Shown here one piece after another: positions 46,478-56,154 of a DNA stretch of 64,000 nucleotides. Positions within the stretch are counted from its first letter, which is position 1. Each line of letters opens with the position of its first letter. Source of the DNA: Eremomyces bilateralis CBS 781.70 (taxonomy: Eukaryota > Ascomycota > Dothideomycetes > Eremomycetales > Eremomycetaceae); the NCBI RefSeq assembly GCF_010015585.1, contig NW_022985104.1:82448-146447 (forward strand). The letters are read 5' to 3'. The position numbers and the translations under genes are program-made. Under the pieces are notes generated by a model. It saw only the letters and a program-made list of their open reading frames with translations. It did not search any database and was not told the DNA's origin.

Positions 46478-49400
46478 ATGACATCGTCCGCACCTGGATC
46501 GATCGCTTCGCCCGAAGATGGCGCCCCTAACGACACCGTATCGGAGCCTCGCACTCCGTTGGCTCCCTTTCTTCCTCCTCCAATACCTATACAGCGCATC
46601 ATCGCCTCCATTCCCTTGACGGTGACCCCACCCTCAGCTGCTCCTAGGTCGTCTTCTCCGCGCATCAGTCCTTGCTCCACCTCCGCTTCCCAGTTGGGTC
46701 CGAATACCTCCGTCCAAACGACACCGGAAGCCCTGGTACCTCAAATGCCGCATTCACACAGTATGGCTGCTCCATCGGAGTTTCCGGAGACATCCATGAC
46801 TTCCCCCGGATCGCAAGTCATATCGTCCCCTTCCGCCATGGCGGAGGCGGTCGCCATCAATCAGCGAGGTCCTGGTCTCCTGCGACGATTGTCCCGAGGT
46901 GCACGGGGAGCCCAGACCAAACTCTCCATGAGGCGAACATCCGTCTCCCGGGCAACCCGGGATCAAAGCGCGGGACCGGTCATGCTTCGACGAAGAAGCG
47001 ATAGCAATCGCGACATGACGGACGGCACGATGGATGTCTCGGACCTCGATTTAGATATTCGTGAGGATGAGGCAATTGAAGATCTTGGTGAAACGATATC
47101 GCAAGATAGCGTGTCCAATGCTCTGCATATCTATAAGTCTCCCAGCGTCGGCTCCATGGCGGATAGCGGAGAGCTCGGCGGAGACGGACCGACCCGGTCA
47201 CATATCCTTCAACAAGGCATGTTCCTGACCAAAGTCAACCGAAAAAAGACAAAGAAGATCATGTTTCGACTCGACTTTGACGCCGCAAAGATCTGCTGGG
47301 AATCGTCCAAAGATCTCTACATTGACGATATCCGCGACATCCGGAAAGGAGAGGAGGCGCGCCATGATCGAGAAGAGCGTCGTGTATCAGAGGACGAAGC
47401 TCGCCGGTGGTTCACGATTGTGTACTCCGATCCCGAGAAGCAGAAGGGAAGACATACGAAGACATTGCACTTGATCGCCGAGACGGAACATGCATTGTTC
47501 CTTTGGACCCAAGCGCTCGATTTCCTGTCGAGGAGTCGAGTTAAGTTCATGCAAGGCCTCCATGCCGATCCTGAGACCGTTCTGAGGGATCTGTGGATGG
47601 TCGCGATGCAGAAAAGATTTGGCGGCTCCGAGCATCGAGAAGAGGATGAACGAGTCGACCTAGCCAGCGTGAAGCAGATCTGCCGTAACTTGCATATCCA
47701 CTGCTCAGATCACGCTTTGAAAGAGCACTTCGACCGGAACGATGTTGATCGGGCTAAATCGCTTTCATTTGCTCAGTTTCAGCGCTTTGTTGGAGACATG
47801 CAGGAACGCAAAGACCTCCGAGGCATCTTTGGGAGAGCGTTGCGAGCTGGCGAGGTCGAGCTTGACAAGGAAAGCTTTTTCCAATTCCTGCGCGGTCACC
47901 AAGGGGCTCGGATTGAGTCCGATGTTGCTCATTGGACGACTTTGTTCCATAAATACGCTCGAATCGGCAGACCGAAGAATGGTGGTGCTAGTCCAAGTCA
48001 ATCGGGCTCCGCGTATACGACCATGAACCATCACGGCTTTCAGGCATATATGACATCGACTGAGAACCTGGCAATCGATCCACCTAAGCTGCGTGCGGTT
48101 CTTGACAGACCCCTCAACGAGTACTTCATTTCGAGCTCACACAACACCTACCTTTCAGGCCGCCAGGTGGTTGGCGAATCTAGCACTGAGCCTTATATCT
48201 CATCTTTGAACAAAGGGTGCCGTTGCGTCGAGATCGACTGCTGGGATGGGGCCGATGGAGAGCCGATCGTCACACACGGTCATTCCTGGACTTCGAGCGT
48301 GCCATTCTTGAAGGTTATCAACGTGATCTCCGAGTATGCTTTCCGAGCGAGCGACTACCCTCTTATCCTTTCTTTGGAGGTGCACTGCAGCAATGAACAG
48401 CAGGCAAAGATGGCGAACATCATGAAAGAAACGTTCGGCTCTAAGCTTGTACTTGAACCCCTAAGCTCCGGGTCCACTATGCTCCCATCCCCAGAGCAAC
48501 TTCGAAATAAAATCTTGATCAAGGTCAAAGCACCGACGGCCATGCCTAGATCTTCGTCCACATCAGAGAACGCTCCAGTACGCCGAGCGAGAGGATTGAG
48601 TTCGCCCTTCTCCAGACCAATCCCTATTCACCCAATCCCCCAGAAAAGTTACTCCGTGCCACTCTCTAGCCCACCGTCCATGAGTCCTCCGGATCGTCTT
48701 GGCAATTTCTGGCAGCAACCCAAGAGCAACATCAGTTCCGTCACGTCCGTTACCCCTCCAAGCTCGGCCGAAGAAAGCGACCAAACGGAGCATCTGGCTC
48801 GGAAGCAACAAGAGCGGAAGCGATCGCACACCAGCAAGATCGTCCCGGTATTGGGCAAATTAGGTGTATATTTGCAAGGTTTCTCATTCGATGATTTCAA
48901 GAGCACGGAAGCAACCAACTTCAATCACATCTTCTCCTTTTCTGAAAGGAAGTTTGACCCGATCACCAGAGACGCCATGAAGAAGCCTGAGCTTGAGAAG
49001 CACAATATGCAATACCTCATGCGCGTGTATCCACACAATTTGCGCGTCAGGTCGGAAAACTTCGACCCTTTGAAAGCCTGGCGTCGTGGAGTTCAGATGG
49101 TTGCATTGAACTGGCAAACCTACGACTTGGGTATGCAAATCAACGATGCGATGTTCGCTGGTGGAACCGACTGCACCGGCTTCGTGCTGAAACCAGCCGA
49201 TATGCGTCCTTCGGAGTCTGCAAACCGCCATCAATTGAACCAGTATCCATACAAGAAGGCCAAGAAACTCGTCAAGTTCACGGTCGAAATCATGTCCGCG
49301 CAACGACTTCCCTGCCCAAAAGATAGCTCCATTGACGCTAACATCAATCCTTACGTGGAGATCGAGATGCACTGCGCTGAAGACAAAGGCCGCAATGTCG

Positions 49401-49981
49401 CATCGGGAGAAGGGGGCATGGATGCGTCCGCACGCAACGGCATATCTGGCATCGGATCTCCAGTGACGAAACGGACCAAGATCGTCTCGAATAACGGATT
49501 CAATCCTTCGTTCAACGAGAGCGTCACCATGACCCTGGAAACCAAGTATCCTAGCCTCGTTTTCATCCGTTGGACTGTCTTCAACAGCACAAGCGCTGAA
49601 AAGGTCACCAACAAGGTTGCATTGGGCACTTTCACTGCTAAACTAAGCAGTCTGAGGACTGGATACCGTCATCTGCCACTGTATGACAACAATGGCGAAC
49701 AATTCCTGATGTCAACCCTCTTCTGCCGGATCTTGAAAGAGGACCACGTGGACGTCGGCGAAGTCTCATCGCCAACAATTTGTGCACCTGCAACTTCGAC
49801 GGTTCCCCTTCACAAGTCTCCCAGTCTCCCTACCAGTCCTCCACCAGAAAAGTTGGCCAAGCAAGGCTTCTTTCGAAAAGCATTCGCGCGAACCCCAAGC
49901 CAACGCAGGAAAAGGGAGATCCTCGGCGACAGCGTTGGAGGCGTGCCGGGCTCTCCTACGCAGCGGTCCACTTTCAGCTGA
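46478..49981 (+). CDS. plc1: Phosphoinositide-specific phospholipase C (delta type)
   Basis: Hydrolyses phosphatidylinositol 4,5-bisphosphate to diacylglycerol and inositol trisphosphate at the plasma membrane. It is a single exon of 1,167 aa; the start is the first in-frame ATG. Residues 1-240 are disordered and Ser/Pro-rich. A PH domain occupies about 242-385 (GMFLTKVNRKKTKK..), then EF-hand-like helices. The X box begins at about 543 with both catalytic histidines, SSSHNTYLSG (about 553) and VTHGHSWTS (about 598), and metal ligands in EIDCWDG. A Ser-rich linker (690-790) leads to the Y box (VYLQGFSFDDF to DCTGFVLKP, about 790-910) and a C2 domain (about 930-1085, SIDANINPYVEIEMH). The C-terminal 75 residues are basic. 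This is the complete delta-type architecture, with no domain missing. Confidence 0.95.
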   Translation: MTSSAPGSIASPEDGAPNDTVSEPRTPLAPFLPPPIPIQRIIASIPLTVTPPSAAPRSSSPRISPCSTSASQLGPNTSVQTTPEALVPQMPHSHSMAAPSEFPETSMTSPGSQVISSPSAMAEAVAINQRGPGLLRRLSRGARGAQTKLSMRRTSVSRATRDQSAGPVMLRRRSDSNRDMTDGTMDVSDLDLDIREDEAIEDLGETISQDSVSNALHIYKSPSVGSMADSGELGGDGPTRSHILQQGMFLTKVNRKKTKKIMFRLDFDAAKICWESSKDLYIDDIRDIRKGEEARHDREERRVSEDEARRWFTIVYSDPEKQKGRHTKTLHLIAETEHALFLWTQALDFLSRSRVKFMQGLHADPETVLRDLWMVAMQKRFGGSEHREEDERVDLASVKQICRNLHIHCSDHALKEHFDRNDVDRAKSLSFAQFQRFVGDMQERKDLRGIFGRALRAGEVELDKESFFQFLRGHQGARIESDVAHWTTLFHKYARIGRPKNGGASPSQSGSAYTTMNHHGFQAYMTSTENLAIDPPKLRAVLDRPLNEYFISSSHNTYLSGRQVVGESSTEPYISSLNKGCRCVEIDCWDGADGEPIVTHGHSWTSSVPFLKVINVISEYAFRASDYPLILSLEVHCSNEQQAKMANIMKETFGSKLVLEPLSSGSTMLPSPEQLRNKILIKVKAPTAMPRSSSTSENAPVRRARGLSSPFSRPIPIHPIPQKSYSVPLSSPPSMSPPDRLGNFWQQPKSNISSVTSVTPPSSAEESDQTEHLARKQQERKRSHTSKIVPVLGKLGVYLQGFSFDDFKSTEATNFNHIFSFSERKFDPITRDAMKKPELEKHNMQYLMRVYPHNLRVRSENFDPLKAWRRGVQMVALNWQTYDLGMQINDAMFAGGTDCTGFVLKPADMRPSESANRHQLNQYPYKKAKKLVKFTVEIMSAQRLPCPKDSSIDANINPYVEIEMHCAEDKGRNVASGEGGMDASARNGISGIGSPVTKRTKIVSNNGFNPSFNESVTMTLETKYPSLVFIRWTVFNSTSAEKVTNKVALGTFTAKLSSLRTGYRHLPLYDNNGEQFLMSTLFCRILKEDHVDVGEVSSPTICAPATSTVPLHKSPSLPTSPPPEKLAKQGFFRKAFARTPSQRRKREILGDSVGGVPGSPTQRSTFS

Positions 49982-50840
49982 TCATCGAGACGGAATCTGA
50001 GACGGATTTCTCTCTCACCTATTTGAAGTCGATTAATCCGACCTTGTGTTTATTTTCGGGTGTGTAATGATCAGCACGCCCATCCTGGCTGAGTGATTCG
50101 GGACTATGTATCCGGCGTTTCACATCGGCAACTTGTGTATAGATTGCATGAGAAAGGCGCAGATCTATACCATTGTCGTTGTCTCGCGTCCGATGCGCAT
50201 GCAGCATGCTAGCTTCATTCATGCGTTCTCTCGCTCTTGATATATATACCCATGATGTTTTTCCTTCCAGCATGAGCGCGCATGAGCGCTCAACCACTAT
50301 TGTGGAAGACGTTCTTTATTTTGTGCCCCCGCCAAGTGCTCGAAGGGGTCGATGTCACCAAGGGGGTTCGGTGTTCAAAGGCGTTTCTCACGGCGCATGG
50401 TTCTCCTCCGTCTTCTCGAGATTGGCCGAAGGTGTGAGGACATAGTCACTTCTATGCCTTGCCATTTTCGGGTCTATTATCGAGACAACATTTCCTGAAG
50501 GGGCCTGTGGGTTAGGTGAAACATCTGAGGACCTTGCAGCAGGCCGACTGTCCTACCACAGCTCTCTTTGATAGATGGTCAGCATGGATTCCACGCAGTG
50601 CCTGGAAGATGTTGGAGGGGGCAGAAATTTGGTTCGCTTCAAATGTACACTAAAGGTTTTATCATGCTAGACTTCTTTTATATGTTGACCATATGCATCT
50701 CTAGCCACACGGCTGATGACTACTGGAATATGAATGAATTTAATCACGTCCAAACTGTCTGCGATGTCCACCTGTGAGACAGTAGACATATTTTGATCGC
50801 AGCGTATGCACCTGCTCCTCTGCCTATGACCGTTGCTGTC
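49982..50840. other. Convergent intergenic, no gene seen
   Basis: About 0.86 kb between the plc1 and DUF1749 gene ends. Only short frames without motifs. Confidence 0.45.
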
Positions 50841-51779
50841 TTACAGTCGGCTCTCTTGCTTGTCAATATTTTCCAGAAATCGGGCAACGCGGCCAATGGC
50901 TTCGTCCACCACCCCGTCTTCATTCCGAGCCATATTATGAGTTGCCTCTTTCACGATTGCCGATTCCCCATCCACAATACCACCTTCCCTCTCCACGAAT
51001 CCCGTCCATCTTTCCACCAGTGCTTTCTTGTCAACCTTCGCCGGCACATGCTCATCGCTCCCCGAGAACAGGATCAACAACGGCACCTTCTTTCCCCCCA
51101 CCACCCCAAACGACCCCCTCAACTGCCCATCCGTCAAATCACTACTGAAGAAATCATCCTCCCCATCCTTCCCCGGCGACGCCAAACTCAACCACCTCCT
51201 CGCCGTCACTGGCGCCTTCACAAACGGCCTCACCCTCTCCCGCGGCAATACGTCTTCTCCCCTCCCCTCCGCCACCCACCCCTTCGCCAGCTCATTCAAA
51301 CCCTCATACACCCCCTCTGGCAGATCATCCACCAGCCCCTCCCGATCCGACACCGGTGCCTGCAACACCGCTCCCTCGACCCTCCCCCGCTCCGCGTGCC
51401 GTCCGCGCGTCAGATAGTACATGATATCCTGGCACCCGGTCGAGTGCCCCATCAGCGCGATCTTGGGTGCGGCGCGCGCGGCACGGAGGTACGAGATGCA
51501 GGCGGCCAGCTCGTCGGCGTCTTTGGACAGGGAGGAGAGGCCCCAACCGTCGCGGGTGCTGGAGAGCTGGACTTCGGTGAGGCGCCAGGTGGGAGGAAGG
51601 GAGTGGGCGAGGCGGTGGACATAGGGGACAGTGTGGAGGGAGTCGCCGAGGCCGCCGATCCAGAGGAGGTGAGAGGGAGGGGAGGGAGGGGGGGTGGGGG
51701 AGTGTTCGAAGGCGATGAGGCGGGGGAGGTAGTGGTGGAGAATGCCGGGGTTGGCGGAGGGTTTGAAGGGTGAGGGCAT
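50841..51779 (-). CDS. DUF1749 alpha/beta-hydrolase
   Basis: A single-exon gene of 312 aa; ATG at 51779 is the first in frame. The fold is an alpha/beta-hydrolase with LLWIGGLGDSLHTVPY at the start, nucleophile GHSTGCQD, and VLQAPVSDRE after it, a combination typical of DUF1749 (UPF0613) proteins. The acid is probably the Asp in FSGSDEHVP and the base the His in KEATHNM. The Aspergillus siderophore esterase SidJ is, as far as I recall, of this family, so a role in siderophore ester hydrolysis is possible, but neither neighbours nor sequence prove it. Divergent from lsm3 over 552 bp. Confidence 0.85.
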   Translation of the reverse strand: MPSPFKPSANPGILHHYLPRLIAFEHSPTPPPSPPSHLLWIGGLGDSLHTVPYVHRLAHSLPPTWRLTEVQLSSTRDGWGLSSLSKDADELAACISYLRAARAAPKIALMGHSTGCQDIMYYLTRGRHAERGRVEGAVLQAPVSDREGLVDDLPEGVYEGLNELAKGWVAEGRGEDVLPRERVRPFVKAPVTARRWLSLASPGKDGEDDFFSSDLTDGQLRGSFGVVGGKKVPLLILFSGSDEHVPAKVDKKALVERWTGFVEREGGIVDGESAIVKEATHNMARNEDGVVDEAIGRVARFLENIDKQESRL

Positions 51780-52331
51780 CTTTGGTTTGATTTGGATTGC
51801 TAGTCTTAGCGGAGGAGATGAGAAGCGGGGTTGTTGAAGTGGGTGGTAAAAGTGGTAAATCAACAGAGAGATTGGATGGAGCGAATTTCACCAGTGATTT
51901 GGAGGGACACTGGACCTCCTAACATTGATTTGGGGGAAGAGTAACCGGGAGGTCGAGTATGGAGTTCTTTCCAGATATATTACCTCAGGATGAGATTGGT
52001 TGCTGGAAGTGAAGGGGAATATATTCCCCAGTAGCACATCTGAGTGTTGGTAGTCAACACCATATCACGGCATATATGATTTCCATCAGAAATAATCCAC
52101 ATTGACCATACTTACTCAGATCATACTCTGTGATCCGTACATTGGCCGTGTAATCTGTATTGCGTAACAATAATTCATGCCAATATTCCTCTTGAATCTC
52201 GCCCAGCTTTTCCCGCGATCACGTGCCTCCCTCTTCCAGCCTCCAGCTCCCCTCCATCATCAAATTCTCGATCTCCCCAAACATTAGGTCGTCGACCTCC
52301 AACCTTCACTTCCGTCGAACCGTCTCCAACC
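51780..52331. promoter_or_regulatory. Divergent promoter, DUF1749 / lsm3
   Basis: 552 bp between two divergent starts. Apart from an inverted CCAAT box (ATTGG, 52141-52145), no element is recognised. Confidence 0.45.
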
Positions 52332-52818
52332 ATGTCCGACACCGAAGACGCCTCCGCGCCGCAGAGCGAGCCCCTCGACCTTGTGCGCCTCTGCCTCGAT
52401 GAGATCGTCTTCGTGCGGCTGCGCGGCGATCGCGAGCTCAAGGGTCGCTTGCATGTATGGATGCTCTCCTCGTCTTCTGGAACAAACACATCGAATTACC
52501 GGAGTTTGTGGGGTTGATATGCTAACTGTTGGGGTGTAGGCATACGATTCGCATTGCAACTTGGTCCTAGGCGACGTGCAAGAGACGATCTACATCGTCG
52601 AGGATGAGGAGGAGGATGAGGAGGGTACAGTGAGGGTAGGCGGCTCCTCTTCCGAAGATTAGAGCGATCGGGTCTAACGAGCGTATAGACGGTCAACAAG
52701 CAGAGCGAGATGCTGTTCGTCCGAGGTGTGTACACCCGCTTACCACTTCCTATCCCTCGCGTCTGATTGTAATTTAGGTGATTCAGTGGTCCTGATATCG
52801 CCCCAAGGCCAGCCGTGA
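52332..52818 (+). CDS. lsm3: U6 snRNA-associated Sm-like protein LSm3
   Basis: A subunit of the LSm2-8 ring on U6 snRNA (splicing) and the LSm1-7 ring (mRNA decay). Four small exons, 52332-52454, 52540-52635, 52689-52725 and 52778-52818 (introns 85, 53 and 52 nt), join to a 98-aa protein, the usual size. Sm1 motif: [34 protein letters not shown] split by intron 1 before AYD, followed by [12 protein letters not shown]. Sm2 motif: [15 protein letters not shown]. An acidic insert (EDEEEDEEG) sits between Sm1 and Sm2, as in other LSm3 proteins. The gene is too fragmented for single-ORF detection; the splice chain keeps the frame throughout. Confidence 0.95.
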
Positions 52819-53765
52819 GATCGATTCGAGAAGAACGTATATGCATCGCATGCGGAAAATGGCTTGGATGGAGGTCGATGACAAGGCGTCGCTGATGGCA
52901 GTGGAACGCAAGGTTTCGGAGTCATTGATACCCACTTAGCAAATGGATGGAGTTCATCGTTTCGAAACAAGATCAGTTCTATACTGGGCCGCGGAAACGT
53001 CGAGCAGATCATCACGTCGAGAGGAACGAAAAGTCACAGCCACGAGCGCGGGAATTGGAATTCGGGGTTTATTTCGGTCTCTGCAGACCGCTCGCTCCGG
53101 AAAATTAATATATATACACAAACACGATCCCTTGCCTCCGCATGTGGCCTTTAAAGATATTCCGCCTGATACGCCAGAGTCCTTTGTCGGGGAGGGAGTT
53201 GGAAGGGAAATGCAACCCAGAATTACGAATGAGACCTCATGTCGATGGATGTTCCCGTCCCGTGTGAATTTTTGGGGTAAGAAGGGGCGGGGGAAGCGGG
53301 CAAGGAAGAAGAACAGATGGAGATGCGCTGGTTCGCGCGGGTGTGGTTTTTATGGGGAATCAATGGTTTTGCTTGAAGGGATTTGTTCGTGATCGTCAGA
53401 TGATGCGGTGAGAAAGAACCCAGACGCCTGATCCGTCATCAACTCGTGTCTATCCTCGTCGTCCTGGTTTCGAGAAGGAAGAATGAAAAAAAGAAAATCC
53501 GACGCCGGTGCCACATCGGGGAGGCCGCGAACGTGTTGTGGGGGGAGGGGGAAGGAGTGGTAATGACTTTTGGAAAGCTGACCAGCCCGCCTCGGTAGCC
53601 AAGAAAACAGACTGGACTGGGGTATCTGCGTAGAGGAGAAGGGTTGGTCCCATTGCTAACGCCATAGCGCCCAAAGGTCATCCTTACGTTTTCATAAGGA
53701 AGCCCCCAGTTGAGTCGTCATCGTAGAGGTAGTGCATCAACGGATGCTCCTGGCTCTCAATGTGA
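52819..53765. other. Convergent intergenic, no gene seen
   Basis: About 0.95 kb between the lsm3 and cyclin gene ends. ORFs of 149 (plus) and 74-80 (minus) codons have no domain. Confidence 0.45.
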
Positions 53766-56154
53766 CTAGGATCGCCGACTGCACATGGAAAAGCTGGTGC
53801 CACTCTCTCGGGGGAGGGATGGGAGGTTGAAGCCTTGTTGAAGCTGTTCCTGAACATACATGGCGCAGGTCTTGAACTTGCGGTCCGAATACTTGGTGTA
53901 GATGGCGAGATGGTGGGTCTTCGGGTCCTCGAGGCCTTCCAGGATGGTCATGCAGAGGGGACGCAGCTGAGCATACGTGTATTGCGAATAGTGGACATGC
54001 GTAAGTGACTGGAATGGTATTAGCAGGAGTCACAGATAATAACAGGAAAATCAGACATACCCAATCTCCCTTAGCGAGCAAGAACCTCGCTAGGCATTGG
54101 GCGCCGGCAGCCAGGAAGCTTGGGACACATCCGACAAATCGCTCATCCATGAGGGTCAGTTCCATGAGATACTTCGCCAGTGTCCTAGTGTCCAGGTCGT
54201 AATCGTCCGCCTTGCTGATCCTCCTCAGGAAGCTCATGGGGCCAGGCCATCCAAGCTCGTACTGAAGCATGTTGAGCATGAAGCGTTCAGCCTTCAGAAC
54301 CTCGTCGGCCGTGTAGGTGTTGTCCACCATGAAGATGATATCGCTGACGGTGGGCGGGTTGACTTCTTCATACTTGGATGCGATCAAGATCGCGGTTGCG
54401 CCGACGAGTTGGAGCTTTCCGACGGATACGACCTTCACCGTGAGAAAGCGGTCGATGATGTTCATGGTCAGGAAGAGAGTCTCAGGGCACATCGAGAATC
54501 GATCATGAACTTGGACGAGCCACTCGACAAGAAGAGCGCGCATGCCCCATTGGACCTCAGTCTGGGATTCCATATAATGGCCATCAGGACGCAGGCGATT
54601 CTGAATACACGTTAGCGGATATTCGACAATTAGGCAACCAGCAACGAATCGACGGCTAGGCGTTCACGTCTGATTGCGACTATGGGGCACGTGCGATAAA
54701 GTAGGTGAGTGGGAAATGCGCACATGAACACATGAATAGAGGGAAAGTGAAAAGGAACAATAGAAAGCAATCCACGTACCTCGAGCTCCTCCATATACTC
54801 GAAAATCTCGTCAGCATATTGCGCTACCATGGATGGATCCCAATCTTCGTCCTCAATCTCCTCAATCGGTCGATTCTGCTCCACCCAGAGCCCCGCGCGG
54901 TCGAGTTCGGTGCGGATCTTGGCGGTTTTCCGGCCCGGAGTGAGGTTGACGGTGACCGCCCCTGTGGTGTTCTCAGCGCGGGAACGCAGCGACCGCGTCG
55001 TGTATCCCTCCGCCTCGTAGAACTCTTCCTCCTCCTCTGCGTCCCAGTATTCTTCGACGTCGCGGACAGGTGGGACGTCAGCTTTGGGCATGCTCGCATC
55101 AGCAATGGGCTCGGATAGATCGGGTTCGATCAACGCTTTAAGGTACGAGATGTCGTTGAGATATGATGCTTCGTGTCCGGCAAGGTTGTCAATCTCCTTG
55201 AGAGGGTGCGACTGGGTAGGTTCGGGAACGGCAGGGATGCTCTGGACGTTTTCGATTCGGTGAGGAGGGTTGGGTGCGATGGAAGTGAGAAGAGGATCGA
55301 TAGCGAGGTTCTGAACCAGAGGGAGTTGATCGGTCACGGGCTTAGCCATACCCTCACATGTCGTGGATTTCTCCTGGATGGGATAATCAAGGTTAGAGGT
55401 CGCGTCGATGGATGATAGCTTCGCTGGCTCTTGGGTGGTGACAGACGTCACTAGGGCAACATCATTGACTTCTTTGAAGACAGTGGTCTGTCGCTTGACG
55501 ACTGGTTTTGCAGCCTCCTCGATGACCGGCTTCTGGAGTCTCTTGTCCAGAAGACCGTTGAGCGAGTGAGCCGTGCTGGAAAGAATCGGCTTCGAAACCG
55601 CGGCGGAGAGAGGGCGCTGAGCCGGCTTAAGAAGCGCGGCGGTCTTAGTTGGTTCGTTGGGGAGGACATTGGGCTTCACGTCGATAGTTTTGTTGTTCGC
55701 GTCCTTGATGGGTTGGAGCGGTCGAAAGGTGTTGCTGACATCCCCGAAGGCAGTTCGCTTGTTGGTGAACTTCGAGGCCATGGTGCCAACTCCTCCACTC
55801 AACAACGCTGAGAGGGCTGGCGTGGACTTGTTGCGTTGATGGAGGGTTTTCGCGCCGTTGAGGTTGGCCGGAGGCGCGTTTTCGTTCTGGTTCCGGATCT
55901 GCAATTTAGCAGGACGTTGGGGCTGCAGAAATCGGTCGCGTTAGCATGGAGAGAGAAAAGACACAGAATGTGGCCGTGAGTTTAGAACATGTCGTGATAA
56001 TGGCGATGGTGGGTGGTTGAGGAGACACGGTGGATGGTTCTGTGTGGAGCTCCTTTCCAGCATATGGCTCAGAACGCGACCATTCAGCTCAAGAGTGCTG
56101 GGGAGATAAGAGGTCCAAAGGGCTATGAGTGTCATTTCTCACCTTTGCATCCAT
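53766..56154 (-). CDS. B-type mitotic cyclin, Clb3-like
   Basis: The regulatory subunit of the mitotic Cdk1. Exons on the minus strand: 56154-56143 (MDAK), 55922-54780, 54600-54061 and 54008-53766, giving about 645 aa; introns are 220, 179 and 52 nt, the first two long for this window. The cyclin box starts after ELE|NRLRPDGHYM with EVQWGMRALLVEWLVQVHDRF, then IASKYEE and the second fold LAKYLMELTLMDERFVG..AAGAQCLARFLLAKGDWSLTHVHYSQYT. The second fold is closer to the Clb3/4 type than to NimE. The N-terminal about 385 residues are long and disordered, with a destruction-box-like RTAFGDVSN (60-68). The 12-nt first exon is inferred from ATGGATGCAAAG followed by GTGAGA and is the least certain part. 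Confidence 0.88.

Noticed and set aside
54097-54615. 172-codon plus-strand ORF
   Set aside because: Antisense to the cyclin box exon.
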